A DNA stretch of 64,000 nucleotides from Ascaphus truei (GCA_036426205.1 CM071567.1:289975141-290039140); one strand, 5' to 3'. Shown: positions 1 to 10,134, counted from the first letter of the stretch. Program-made: numbers and translations. Notes: generated from the letters alone by a model not told the origin.

Positions 1-279
1 GGATTGAAATTGGAACAATTCGTAGATGGATTTGCCACCGCAGAATGGATTTTGAATGGAAAGCTTATGAAATTCTAGAAAAAGGGATTTTTTTAATTTC
101 ACCTATCGCGAGATGGGAGGTGGAGGGCATCATAGATTTAGACAACATTGACAAAAAACAGGAAAGGAGAGAGCCCCATTGAGAGCTTATGAAGGTGTTT
201 TTGGTGACTACTAATACTGTAGGGCTAGTAATATATAGTGCGCATGAACATTAGGGCTCGAGTGAAAATAAATGCATTA
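1..279. other. Unassigned AT-rich DNA
   Basis: I see no open reading frame, repeat or RNA gene that I recognise. It ends at the TA target site of the MITE that follows. Confidence 0.4.
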
Positions 280-486
280 CAGGTAGTCCTCGCTATCCAA
301 CATTTCACTTTACAACGAATGGCATATCCAACGCTTTACAATGCAACCCTATGGGCCGTTTTTTCGACGCAGGAATGCGTTATCCGACGCTCACGCCACT
401 GATTAACATGAGACTCACTTTACAATGGTTCCACTATCCAACGCTACTTCCAGAACGGATTCTGTTGGATAACTGAGGACTGCCTG
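280..486. mobile_element. Tigger/pogo-like MITE with TA target duplication
   Basis: The left end starts CAGGTAGTCCTCGCTATCC and the right end is its near-perfect reverse complement (GAGGACTGCCTG at the edge). TA dinucleotides flank both ends (278-279 and 487-488), as expected for Tc1/mariner-superfamily insertion. The CAG start followed by a TCCTCG block resembles pogo/Tigger terminal repeats. At 207 bp it has no room for a transposase, so it is a non-autonomous copy. The superfamily call is good; the family name is unknown. Confidence 0.72.
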
Positions 487-488
487 TA

Positions 489-1070
489 CATTTATTGTTA
501 CACATACGCAGTGGTCGACAAATCACCCAAAAATCTACTCGCCAAACATAAAATCTACTCGCCACCTAGTCACGCCCCCCACCCTGCCCTAGTCCCGCCC
601 CCAGGCCCGCTTTAAAAAAAATAAATTGAATAAATTCCTAGTAAGAACAACATTCGTTTTTGACATAAGTTTATTTATTGTATTACATTATACTACAATT
701 AGTCCTGGTTACGTGTGTGTGTGTGTGTGTGTGTATGTGAGTGTAAATGTCAGATTTACAAAAAAAAGCCAGATGTGAATTATTAGTTTCCAGCATGCTT
801 TATCCAGTGTCTGGATGCCCCCGCTTCACAATATCTAAAGCAGCAATCCCAGCTGGGATCTTACCTGATCCACAGTCCCTCTATGTCCAGGTACCTCATT
901 CCCGCAATGTTATATGTTGGAGGGGAGGTGTTCTCTACCTGTCTTCTGGGTTAGGGGGGATTCCGATGCCTCCCATCTGAAGCTTGAGAGTCAGATCTGG
1001 AAGAAAGCAGTATAGGTTATTTTGGTGCAGGTTTAGGGCAATTAAGATATACAGGGTAAATAAGATATCC
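489..1070. other. Unassigned DNA with a short TG microsatellite
   Basis: A short duplicated phrase (AAATCTACTCGCCA) occurs near 530-565 and a TG run lies at about 712-738. Short open frames here have no recognisable content. Confidence 0.4.
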
Positions 1071-1074
1071 AGAT

Positions 1075-1680
1075 ACAGAGAGGAGGGAGGGGAGACAGAC
1101 AGACAGAGAGAGGAGGGAGGGGAGACAGAGAGACAGAGAGAGGAGGCAAGGGAGACAGAGAGACAGAGAGAGGAGGCAGGGGAGACAGAGAGAGAGAGAG
1201 AGGAGGGAGGGGAGACATAGAGAGGAGGGAGGGGAGACAGAGAGACAGAGAGAGGAGGGAGGGGAGACAAGAAGACAGAGAGAGGAGGGAGGGGAGACAG
1301 AGAGACAGAGAGAGGAGGGAGGGGAGACAGGGAGACAGAGAGAGGAGGGAGGGGAGACAGAGAGACAAAGAGAGGAGGCAGGGGAGACAGAGAGACAGAG
1401 AGAGGAGGAGGGGGAGACAGGGAGACGAGAGAAGGAGGAGGGGAGACAGAGAGACAGAGAGAGGAGGGGGGAGGGGAGACAGAGAGAGGAGAGGGAGGGG
1501 AGACCAGAGAGAGAGGAGGCAGGGGAGACAGAGGACAGATAGACGGAGGCAGGGGAGACAGAGAGACAGAGAGAGGAGGGGAAAGACAGAGAGAGGAGGG
1601 AGGGGAGACAGAGAGACTGAGAGAGGAGGGAGGGGAGACAGAGAGAGAGAGAGATGGGGAGACAGAGAGAGACTGGGGGG
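1075..1680. repeat. Purine-only minisatellite, unit about 30 bp
   Basis: About 20 copies of a G/A-rich unit built on GAGACAGAGAGACAGAGAG and GAGGAGGGAGGG, with small length variants. Long open frames on both strands here are a by-product of the repeat and are not genes. Confidence 0.9.
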
Positions 1681-2160
1681 GGGGGGTGACTGACTGGGGG
1701 GGGGGTGACTGACTTGGGGGGGGGTGACTGACTTTCTGGGGGGGTGACTGACTGGCTGTGGGGTTAAGTACAGGCTGGGGGGGTGTGATAGTGCGGGGTG
1801 GTGACTGACTGGCTGGGGGGTGACTGACTGGCTTGGGTGGGGTGACTGGCTGGGGGGGTTACTGACTGGCTGGAGGGGGGATGACTGACTGGCTGTGGGT
1901 TTGACGTTGGCTGAGGGGGGGGGTGACTGACTGACTGGGGGGTGACTGACGATGGGGGGTGTGACTGACTGACTTGGGGCGGGGTTACGACGGGGGGGGG
2001 GATGACTGACGTGGGGGTGAATGACTGACTGGGGGGGGGTGATGACGGACTGAAGAGGGGGATGTTTACTGGGCTATATGGGGGGTGACTGGGTGGGGAG
2101 GAGGTGACTGACTGTGTTACTGGGTGGGGAGGGGGTGACTGATTGGGGGGTACCTCTGGT
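1675..2160. repeat. G-rich minisatellite with GTGACTGACTGGCTG units
   Basis: Degenerate tandem copies of a G-run followed by GTGACTGACT, unit roughly 20-30 bp. Many runs of six or more G could form quadruplexes on the plus strand. Confidence 0.85.
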
Positions 2161-2162
2161 GT

Positions 2163-2236
2163 CCTACGCACACATACACAGTCTGACACACACACACACA
2201 CAACTGTCTGTCTCTCACACACACACAACTGACACG
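2163..2236. repeat. Imperfect CA microsatellite
   Basis: Alternating CA dinucleotides broken by GTCTG motifs. Confidence 0.85.
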
Positions 2237-2889
2237 CGTTGGATGTTATATGCCTTTTGCCTCATAATTGCTACATCTATTGGCTTCGCCCTGCCATTAT
2301 CACTCTTTTGTGCTATTTGGGCTGTCTAGAGACTTCAATATCTTCCTGCCGATCCCATCACTGCTGCGGTGACTGTGACGTCATTACGCAGCGTCCCGTG
2401 ACGGAGCGGCAGCATGGCACGCTGAGTGTGTTCCTGCAAATTTGTGGGCTTACCTCCGTGTGCAGTGAATTTGCCTGCTGAGCTAAACTAGCTGCTCTAG
2501 CACATTTGAAACTTTTGGCGGTCTCACTAAGTGCCATTACCCACAGCGGAGCCTAGCTGTTTGAAGGGAAACCCCCTTTGGATTTGCAAACCGTCGGATG
2601 AGGAGTCCCAACAAGAGTCCTGCTCCAGAGCCATCACAGCAGTTCCCGCTGAGAGAAGCAAGCACCAGACCTGCATGCCAACAGCTGCCGAGTGGTAACC
2701 AGTGTTTTACACACTAAATGCACTTTTTTACCTATATGATGTACGCAGAATAATTACCCTTTTATCAATATATATATTTGCATTTACTTGCTTCACTATT
2801 TGGCGTTGTGCGCTGTTTCTTTTGTTTCCATTTCTCAGTCGGTTTGGGGCTTACTTTAACAGAGCAAGGGGCGCGGAATAATGTCCTCT
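2237..2889. other. Unassigned DNA left of the Ngaro remnant
   Basis: No convincing reverse transcriptase or other coding similarity. If the element to the right were complete, its reverse transcriptase would lie here, so the element is truncated or this is flanking DNA. Confidence 0.35.
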
Positions 2890-2896
2890 CCACTGG

Positions 2897-3240
2897 ATGG
2901 AGACTCAGCTCATTAGGAACCTAACATTCCTAGAGTTATTCCCCTTGCTCGTCGCGGTGCGTCTTTTGGGTCATTTATTCGCAAATAAGGAAGTCACCTT
3001 CTGGTCAGATAACGCAGGGGTAGCAGAAGCGGTGAACAATTTCGGTTCACGCTCCTGTCCAGTACTGACACTTTTGTGCAATTTTGTACTTGATGCCGGC
3101 ACTTGAACATTGCGTTCAAGGCACGGCATGTCCCAGGGGTTGCAAATAACATTGCTGATTCTTTGTCCCGGTTACAGATAGCGCAGTTTCTGAAACTAGC
3201 ACCAGAGGCAGACCCAAATGGCAGTCCATTGTGGGACCTG
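2897..3240 (+). pseudogene. RNase H domain remnant of the Ngaro-type element
   Basis: The reading LTFLELFPLLVAV, then VTFWSDNAGVAEAVNN, then after a frame break ARHVPGVANNIADSLSR is the pattern of the RNase H that follows reverse transcriptase in DIRS/Ngaro elements (strand core with the SDN acidic residue, then the H-x-PG-x-x-N-x-x-AD-x-LSR tail). A stop near 3104 and a frame change split it. It lies directly upstream of the recombinase as in intact elements. Confidence 0.75.
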
Positions 3241-3299
3241 GCAACAACTCAGTGATCGAGTTAGTATGATCTTCTCTGTCTCCAGAAGACAAGAAGGAT

Positions 3300-3600
3300 C
3301 CTGCAAAGGTGTTTATAGTCAAAAGGGTGTTAGCAGGGTTAACGAAGGGGACGCCATCAAAAGATAGCAGAAGGCGGGTAACGCAAGCAATACTAGAAGG
3401 TTTAATGCAGACGGCAGAGCCAGTGTATTCTTTCAACGTTCGAGGCAAGGCTTTTTCTGCTGACGTTTGCGTTGACCTTCTTCGCTGCGCTGTGAGCCGG
3501 GGAGCTAGTCTGCGCAGCACGCAAAGGAGAGGGAGGATTGCAATTCAAGCACGTAATGTTAATGGATGGGTCGGTTAAGCTGCACATTCAAAGGTCGAAA
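3300..3600 (+). pseudogene. Tyrosine recombinase, N-terminal part (broken)
   Basis: Readings VKRVLAGLTKGTPSKDSRRR and, in another frame, LQFKHVMLMDGSVKLHIQRSK match the order found in DIRS/Ngaro recombinases: the linker before the catalytic core, then the strand block that ends in the conserved lysine region. The usual N-terminal core-binding domain between the RNase H and 3300 seems deleted. The coding match stops abruptly near 3600. Confidence 0.7.
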
Positions 3601-3870
3601 TTAAGATTTATTTACAGAAGTAATTTGTCAGTTGAACAAACGCGTTGACGCGTTTCACATTACAGTATGTACAGTTTGAAAGGACTGTTCAAGTAAGACT
3701 GAAAGACATAAAAAGTGCTAGGTCACATAGAAAAAAAGAACAAAGCCAAGAGAAGACAAAAAAACAAGAGGCGGAGAACGTTTAGAAGTCAAAAGTGCCT
3801 TGGTTCCCATCTTGGATCTGGAAGGTGTATGCGTCGAATAGCGGGGGAAGGGAGCTCGAATTTCATTGCT
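3599..3870. other. Sequence interrupting the recombinase
   Basis: About 270 bp separate the two recombinase halves. They are A-rich, contain ACGCGTTGACGCGT and show no recombinase similarity. An insertion is likely. I saw no clear target duplication. Confidence 0.45.
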
Positions 3871-4180
3871 AGGTCTACCAGGGACCGTTTTTTGCCCAGT
3901 TAACGCACTTAAGGAATACTTGGAATGCAGGCCAGGTGGGCAAGATCCTCTACTTCTACATGTGGATGGGGTCCTGTTGTCTTGATTTCAACAGCTGCGG
4001 GTTTTCTGCATGTGCCTTCAACATCAGGGTCTAGACGAGTCACAGTACAGAACACATTCGTTCCGGATTGGGGCAGCAACGGAAGCATTGTGCGCGGGGC
4101 TGTTAGTAACAGCGAAACAGAAGATAGGATCGTGAAAGTCTAACAGATAACGGTCCTATATAAGGTCCACGTTAACGGGG
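3871..4180 (+). pseudogene. Tyrosine recombinase, C-terminal catalytic part (broken)
   Basis: In one frame the reading runs CPVNALKEYLECRPG, then DPLLLHVDG, then THSFRIGAATEA near 4053-4090. The last motif is the H-x-x-R box of the tyrosine recombinase active site. A KSN-x-x-RSYIR-like tail near 4137-4165 fits the region of the catalytic tyrosine. At least two stops interrupt the frame. Together with the N-terminal half this fixes the element class as tyrosine-recombinase retroelement. Confidence 0.8.
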
Positions 4181-4204
4181 GAATAGCGCTTGCTGGAATA
4201 AACC

Positions 4205-4657
4205 TCCACCACCCTTATGCCTTCGCAGATTCCGTAGACGCATGGATCATAAGGGATTCACTCATACACTGGGCAAAGAAGTGAGCCATCAAACGCCCAT
4301 ACGGGTGAAACGTCGGGTTGAGCGGAGCATGCAAAGGTGTTACGCTACTTCGAGCTGGTCGATGCGGTTAAGCAAGACCTGACTCTTATCCTCGACCTTG
4401 GGCCGGGAATTCAGATCATCTTGTCAGACATAGTCTGCAGAGCAGTGTGGAGTGGCGAGCAGGCCCCTGGCGCCGTTGACCGAGTGCATGTAAAGTTGAA
4501 CAAGATGGTGAGAAAATTTGTGACGCAGTGCAGGGTGTGGCGCATAATCCACTCGGATTTCAGTTACAAATTAGTCAGGCTATTTAGGGTTGATGGTGTA
4601 CACTTATCAGAGATTGGGGCAGATTTGTTCAACAACGACTTGCAAGAAGGATTGTAG
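4205..4657 (+). pseudogene. SGNH/GDSL-type hydrolase ORF of the Ngaro-type element (broken)
   Basis: The first block reads WIIRDSLIHWAKK and RPYG, matching the serine-containing GDS/GHS start of the extra ORF in vertebrate Ngaro elements, although the active-site context is altered. After a frameshift, 4337-4657 reads LILDLGPGIQIILSDIVCRAV, then FRVDGVHLSEIG and LFNNDLQEGL. The D-G-V-H-L motif holds the Asp-x-x-His catalytic pair of SGNH hydrolases. The ORF normally gives about 200-250 residues; here it is split by at least one stop and one frameshift. Its role in the retroelement cycle is not established. Confidence 0.78.
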
Positions 4658-4740
4658 AGGGTCCATGCGCATTTGGCGGCAAGGGCCTAATTTAAGGGGC
4701 CTAATGTTAAATAGACCCGTTGGTGGCAGAAATTTGGAAG

Positions 4741-5058
4741 GTAAGTGCTTGTCCTTACCAGATGGGGCTCGAGGCTGGTAAAGCCCGGACTTAGTCATGA
4801 GTGGGTGGGGTCAACTGAACGTGACTCCCGGGAACAAACTCGCAACAGCGGCCGGCTCTTTGGGGTTCGGCCAGCTATGGTGGCAGCAGGCCAAGGCCTG
4901 GCTGACCCCCTTCCCTTAACCCATTAAGCAAGCACTCTGTCAGGGACTATTAATTACTCTATTATTGTTTAATAAACAAAGCTGTAGCCTTTAGCCAAAG
5001 CAAGTCTGTCATCACTTGTCAGTTACATGTGGGTATCGATTAACAAGGGGAGGTGGGG
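4741..5058 (+). repeat. Ngaro split direct repeat, copy 1 (B1)
   Basis: Shares CCAGATGGGGCT, GTCAACTGAA, GTGACTCCCGGGAAC, CCCTTAACCCATTAAGC and TACTCTATTATTGTTTAATA in the same order with 5529-5852. It begins just after the hydrolase ORF. Confidence 0.8.
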
Positions 5059-5528
5059 ATCGCTCGCAGCCTCCTTGGTCAAGAAATTGCTCTCGCCAAT
5101 TAGGTGAGGGATGGCCATGACTAGGGTGCAAGTACCCCCCCCCCCTCACCTCACTAGGGCCTATGGGCCGCCGTCGCGGCCTGGGGGAGGAACTGGGGGA
5201 GGGGCTAGGGAGAAGCCTTAAGGCACAGCATGAAGTGGGAGTGTTTATGCTGCTCCCAGCTGTAGCAAATTTCCCACCCACCCATCCCTTTTTAGAACCT
5301 TCCCTTTTTAGAATGTAGTTGGGAGCAGGTACTCTGGCCACTCGTATATAACGAGGAGAGAGAACGATTATCATTGTTGAGATTCTGAGCTATACTGCCT
5401 GTAAACATTGTTAACATGTACCATTGTATTTTACAGGGCAAAGTCGGAAGACCTCCCGAGAAATAGAAAGTACTGAAGTTCCTAAAGAGGGGTCTGGCCA
5501 TTTTGCCACTGTCGCGCTGGCTGTTTGG

Positions 5529-5852
5529 GGTGTAACTGCTTGTCTTTGCCAGATGGGGCTCAGGGCTGGTAAAGCCCTGGGTAGTCGGGAGTGGGGGGGG
5601 GGTCAACTGAATGTGACTCCCGGGAACCCACACCTTACAGCGGCCAGCTCTCTTCTGGGTTGACCGGCTATGGGGGCAGCTGGACAAGGTCTGGCTGACC
5701 CCTTCCCTTAACCCATTAAGCGATCACTCTGGCAGGGACTAGTGGTTACTCTATTATTGTTTAATAAAAAAGCTGCTGCCTTTTATACCTCTAATCCGAG
5801 TCTGTCCTTACTTGTCTGTCATACACTATGTGGATATCGGTTAACAAGGGGA
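5529..5852 (+). repeat. Ngaro split direct repeat, copy 2 (B2)
   Basis: Direct copy of 4741-5058 with about 10-20 percent divergence and small indels. The element appears to end shortly after GGTTAACAAGGGGAGG. Confidence 0.8.
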
Positions 5853-5870
5853 GGGGGGGGGGTCCCTAGC

Positions 5871-6197
5871 CTTAATGCGGGTATGGACAAAAATATTAAT
5901 TGTGCCATCTTCCGGAAAGATACAGACTTGCAATTAATATAAATAAAGCCTATAAAACAGTTTGATTTTATTCCGTTGGCTGCCCACGGCCGGACTGTGG
6001 TGCACAAAGTAGAATTGATTGCAATTCTATGTTCCTCCTTAATTTAACCTGCTATATATTTATTCTTTACATGATTACAAGAGTTTATAACAATAACAAT
6101 ATTGAATTTTAAAAAAGCAGACACAAACAAATTCATTTTAAATACAGATATGTCGTTGTCCAAAATAATTTAAGAACTGTAAAGATTAAGAAGTTCC
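5871..6197. other. Unassigned AT-rich DNA
   Basis: No gene or repeat recognised. It ends with TATG, the target site of the LTR element. Confidence 0.4.
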
Positions 6198-6201
6198 TAT
6201 G

Positions 6202-7013
6202 TGTAGCGGTCAAGTAAAATGGCTGCAGTCATCTCTCCTGCTGACAGTAAGGCCTGGTAAGTTGTGGGCATGCCAGCAGTAATTATGGAGGTTTGCCCTC
6301 ACACCCTGGTGAGGTGCCCTGTGTATGGATGGGAGTGGTCACATGCTCTGACTCCATGGTTAGTGATACATAAGGCACAGCACTGATCCAAAGTTAGGAG
6401 TTCCTGTTGCTGTGCTGCTGTGTTCAGTAAGAGGCAGATGGAGGTCTGCAACATTGTTGCAGTAGTCTGAATGCAGAGCTGTGAGTCTGGCAGCACAAGC
6501 AGACAGAGACAAGCTGCCTGAGAGAACTGTGACCAGGGACCTGGCACAGGGCCGAGATCCCTGCGGGGATAGGGAACCCACCTATTAAGGGAAGGCGTAC
6601 CTTTCGGAGGGAAGCAGCTGGAAGATGGAGGGCTAAGTACACCCCATTGTGGAGGGCAGCTAGCCCACCTCAAGCAATAAAGATGCTCTTAATCACAAAC
6701 CCTCTCGTGTGTAAGAGTCAAGTGATTGCACAGGGGGCTGCACCACCGAGGAGTTCCTCACCAGGACCATCCCCAAGTGACCGAAGGGACCCTGATGAGG
6801 TGGAGGCGCTGCACTGGAACTAGGTAGGACTCTGCACACTACCTCAGCTGCCTGTCTGGACGGGTCCTCCCCACACACCATCATGCGGGAGACTCAGGAG
6901 TCCTGTTGCCAACAGGTGCACCACCAGACACTATCACACTAATGGGGACCGGTTAGACCACAGGGGCCAATGTGAGATTGGGTGGGTCAGGCCGGGCCAG
7001 AAATACCGTTACA
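6202..7013 (+). repeat. 5' LTR (812 bp)
   Basis: Begins TGTAGCG and ends GTTACA. It contains an AATAAA signal near 6676. Compared with the 3' LTR it lacks about 27 bp near position 6369 and differs by only a few substitutions. Confidence 0.9.
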
Positions 7014-7015
7014 TT

Positions 7016-7033
7016 TGGAGGCGCTGCTGAGAT
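7016..7033 (+). promoter_or_regulatory. Candidate primer-binding site
   Basis: Two bases after the LTR the sequence reads TGGAGGCGCTGCTGAGAT. TGG is the expected complement of a tRNA CCA end, and the TGGAGG...GAGAT frame resembles a glutamine-tRNA primer site with mismatches. The tRNA assignment is uncertain. Confidence 0.5.
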
Positions 7034-7040
7034 CAGATCT

Positions 7041-8195
7041 GTCAACAGGACAGGCTCTAGCTAGGCACACTGGGAAACAGGGAGAGCATCTGCTGCCACT
7101 CTGTGCTGCGTAAGGACGGACCTAGGGGTGGTCAGGGGCTGACAGGGTATTGTCAGTTCGCAGGGATGACCTAGGGGCCTGAAAGGAGTGAGGGGTATGG
7201 AGCCGGGCTATAGCTGACCGAGTCACTTTGAGGCAGTGCTAGTTGGTAGGACGCCAGAAGGGATAGCCTGTTAACGTGGTCAGGAATCCTGGAGAGGGTC
7301 TGCGCTAGGCTGACCAAGAGAGGTAGACGCCCCAAGTACTGCATGGCAGAGCCAGAGTACTCTAGCCCATTCCAGACACTTACCATAGGGAGCACAGACT
7401 GGGAGGAAGGAGTTACAGCAGACACTGAGAGAGTGAGCCTAGCCTGAGGTAGTGCAACATGAGTCCAGCCTAGATCAGGTACACATGTGGTGGTGCATCT
7501 GAGCAATCTTTATTGTACTGGTGTGGTGGATGCCCCGCAGAGCGGAGTCCCATGTACGATAATTGGTACGAGAGTGTGACAACCCAAGGAATGGAGGATC
7601 CGCGTGGTGCGGAGAGCCCAAAATGGCGATTAGAGGCTGATGGGGAAGGCACCCGTGGCGTGCGCCCCACTGAAGAGCAAACTGTCGCTGAGTTGTCGCT
7701 AACTGATCTGCTCTGGAGTGGAGCGAAGGCGGTGGCTGCCCCGTTTTGGTCCATCTTAGGACCGCCGGGTACTACCCTGGAGGACAGTATTGAGGACATT
7801 GTGATTGGGGCTGATGGAAATGAATTCCAAAATGGCGGTTCCCGCTTCCCCGGGAGACCGCGTGGGCCAGTTGCAGAAAATTCTGCAAATTCGGGACTTG
7901 CAGAGAGTTGGCCAGGAGTGGCGCCAACAGGGAAACCCCGCCCTGATGGGGGGTATGGCGCGAAAGCTGCAGCCGCGCCCTCATGGACAGTGACTAATTC
8001 AGCCCCAGTGCTGGGTCACCCGATAAATCTATGGGACCCTCCCCTAATCTCAACCAGGGGGAGTGGCTTCCAATTATGCCCCGTGGGCATGAATCCAGCG
8101 GAGCAAGGAGCTGGTGAGCCGGCGGTACTGTTACCAAAAGTAGTTCCTGCCGCTGATACTGCATGCAAGAAGGAAGGGTATTTTGCACGCAAGGC
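7041..8195 (+). repeat. Tandem duplication, copy 1 (1155 bp)
   Basis: Copy 2 starts at 8196 with the same GTCAACAGGACAGGCTCTAG. All ORF positions shift by exactly 1155. I noticed only isolated substitutions (for example GCGCCAACAGG against GCGCCTACAGG), so the duplication is very recent, or is an assembly artefact. Confidence 0.9.
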
Positions 8196-8268
8196 GTCAA
8201 CAGGACAGGCTCTAGCTAGGCACACTGGGAAACAGGGAGAGCATCTGCTGCCACTCTGTGCTGCGTAA
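7513..8268 (+). pseudogene. Truncated duplicate of the first internal ORF (251 codons)
   Basis: Identical to the first part of the 8668-10134 ORF until the duplication junction near 8190. It then runs into leader sequence and stops. It is the by-product of the 1155-bp duplication. The copy 3' of it carries the full version. Confidence 0.7.
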
Positions 8269-9345
8269 GGACGGACCTAGGGGTGGTCAGGGGCTGACAG
8301 GGTATTGTCAGTTCGCAGGGATGACCTAGGGGCCTGAAAGGAGTGAGGGGTATGGAGCCGGGCTATAGCTGACCGAGTCACTTTGAGGCAGTGCTAGTTG
8401 GTAGGACGCCAGAAGGGATAGCCTGTTAACGTGGTCAGGAATCCTGGAGAGGGTCTGCGCTAGGCTGACCAAGAGAGGTAGACGCCCCAAGTACTGCATG
8501 GCAGAGCCAGAGTACTCTAGCCCATTCCAGACACTTACCATAGGGAGCACAGACTGGGAGGAAGGAGTTACAGCAGACACTGAGAGAGTGAGCCTAGCCT
8601 GAGGTAGTGCAACATGAGTCCAGCCTAGATCAGGTACACATGTGGTGGTGCATCTGAGCAATCTTTATTGTACTGGTGTGGTGGATGCCCCGCAGAGCGG
8701 AGTCCCATGTACGATAATTGGTACGAGAGTGTGACAACCCAAGGAATGGAGGATCCGCGTGGTGCGGAGAGCCCAAAATGGCGATTAGAGGCTGATGGGG
8801 AAGGCACCCGTGGCGTGCGCCCCACTGAAGAGCAAACTGTCGCTGAGTTGTCGCTAACTGATCTGCTCTGGAGTGGAGCGAAGGCGGTGGCTGCCCCGTT
8901 TTGGTCCATCTTAGGACCGCCGGGTACTACCCTGGAGGACAGTATTGAGGACATTGTGATTGGGGCTGATGGAAATGAATTCCAAAATGGCGGTTCCCGC
9001 TTCCCCGGGAGACCGCGTGGGCCAGTTGCAGAAAATTCTGCAAATTCGGGACTTGCAGAGAGTTGGCCAGGAGTGGCGCCTACAGGGAAACCCCGCCCTG
9101 ATGGGGGGTATGGCGCGAAAGCTGCAGCCGCGCCCTCATGGACAGTGACTAATTCAGCCCCAGTGCTGGGTCACCCGATAAATCTATGGGACCCTCCCCT
9201 AATCTCAACCAGGGGGAGTGGCTTCCAATTATGCCCCGTGGGCATGAATCCAGCGGAGCAAGGAGCTGGTGAGCCGGCGGTACTGTTACCAAAAGTAGTT
9301 CCTGCCGCTGATACTGCATGCAAGAAGGAAGGGTATTTTCCACGC
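8196..9345 (+). repeat. Tandem duplication, copy 2
   Basis: Matches copy 1 until about 9340, where the sequence continues CCACGCAAAGCAGCTGAAAG instead of re-entering the repeat. This copy is joined to the rest of the long ORF, so it probably represents the ancestral arrangement. Confidence 0.88.
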
Positions 9346-10134
9346 AAAGCAGCTGAAAGAAAACGGCTGGAATTGGCGGCAAAAGAAGGACCCCACCCTG
9401 TTGGGGATAAGGGCGCGAAAGCTGAGGCCACGCCCTCTAGGACTGAAAGAGGTGCGGCCTCAATTAAAGGACATCCAATTAACTTGTGGGACCCTCCCCA
9501 AATATTCACCAGGGGGAGGGGTCTCTATCTCTGCCAGCCAAGACCCGAGTTGTCTGAGGGAGGAGCTGGGTGTGAGCTTCCTGTCCCACAGTTGCGAGCT
9601 GGTGAACAGGAGAGACCATTGTGCAAAGTGTCTCCCGTAACCAGCACAACAAAGAACGAGATGGACATTGGGGTATATCCCTATTTATTGCCAGGAGGCT
9701 CCCTGGTAGTAAAGGCGGGGGCGGACACTGCCATGCTGACGGCTGAAGCCCCGCGTGCGGCCTGCACTGAACCAGTTGATCCCGGAGAATGGGGATCGCT
9801 CCTAATGACCAGAACGGAGCCTGAAGAGAGAGGGGTCTACAACCGCGGTGAGAACCCGGAACCTCACCGTCGGTCCCCTGCGGCAGTGCCACTCCCCGAG
9901 TCGGAGTTCGGCTCCTCGAAAGAGGAACATGCGATCCTAACGACGGTGGTGAAGCGCCTACCGGCGGACCACTACAACGGTGCTGAAAAAAGAACCGGCA
10001 CTTACCTGTGTCGCGGCGGAGCGGAGTCTCGTGTCGCCGGTGCAGAACCAACCCAAGAGGCAGAGTCCCACGGCCGTGGTGACTTACAGCGCGGAAGGAG
10101 GAGAAGATTCCATCCCAAGCCGACGGAGCGGTAA
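8668..10134 (+). CDS. Internal ORF 1 of the LTR element (488 codons), unknown function
   Basis: A long open frame rich in Gly, Pro, Ala and Glu. I recognise no Gag matrix, capsid or zinc-knuckle motif and no enzyme motif. It contains an internal protein repeat: GAKAAAAPSWT followed by GHPINLWDPPLISTRG, and about 100 residues later GAKAEATPSRT followed by GHPINLWDPPQIFTRG. The first upstream codon in frame is ATG, but true start and splicing are unknown. Its position after the leader is where gag would be. It overlaps the next ORF (9980) by 155 bases in a different frame (+1). It may be a rapidly evolving gag-like protein or unrelated captured sequence; the lack of stops in a young copy does not prove it is translated. 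Confidence 0.5.
   Translation: MYWCGGCPAERSPMYDNWYESVTTQGMEDPRGAESPKWRLEADGEGTRGVRPTEEQTVAELSLTDLLWSGAKAVAAPFWSILGPPGTTLEDSIEDIVIGADGNEFQNGGSRFPGRPRGPVAENSANSGLAESWPGVAPTGKPRPDGGYGAKAAAAPSWTVTNSAPVLGHPINLWDPPLISTRGSGFQLCPVGMNPAEQGAGEPAVLLPKVVPAADTACKKEGYFPRKAAERKRLELAAKEGPHPVGDKGAKAEATPSRTERGAASIKGHPINLWDPPQIFTRGRGLYLCQPRPELSEGGAGCELPVPQLRAGEQERPLCKVSPVTSTTKNEMDIGVYPYLLPGGSLVVKAGADTAMLTAEAPRAACTEPVDPGEWGSLLMTRTEPEERGVYNRGENPEPHRRSPAAVPLPESEFGSSKEEHAILTTVVKRLPADHYNGAEKRTGTYLCRGGAESRVAGAEPTQEAESHGRGDLQRGRRRRFHPKPTER

Larger units (their letters stand above)
2890..5870 (+). mobile_element. Ngaro/DIRS-type tyrosine-recombinase retroelement, 5'-truncated and broken
   Basis: The order is RNase H, tyrosine recombinase, SGNH-type hydrolase, then non-coding DNA with a pair of direct repeats (4741-5058 and 5529-5852) separated by about 470 bp. 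Vertebrate Ngaro elements are known for this set: a tyrosine recombinase instead of an integrase, no methyltransferase, an extra hydrolase ORF, and split direct repeats (A1, body, B1-A2-B2). The two repeats fit B1 and B2, with A2 between them. The 5' A1 repeat and the reverse transcriptase are missing. Stop codons, frameshifts and an internal insertion make it dead. The alternative name DIRS-like cannot be excluded without an alignment. Confidence 0.8.

Noticed and set aside
1042..1368. Long open frames on both strands in the GAGACAGAGAG tract
   Set aside because: Products are Ser/Leu/Pro or Arg/Glu repeats dictated by the minisatellite, open in several frames at once.
4285..4325. CCC-ATA-CGGG hairpin followed by GTGAAACGTCGG, resembling a hammerhead core
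   Set aside because: It lies within the hydrolase coding remnant (RPYG block), lacks a CUGANGA box, and is explained by coding sequence.
7171..7799. Minus-strand open frames in the duplicated part of the LTR element
   Set aside because: They are antisense to the longer plus-strand frames, repeated only because of the duplication, and show no domain.
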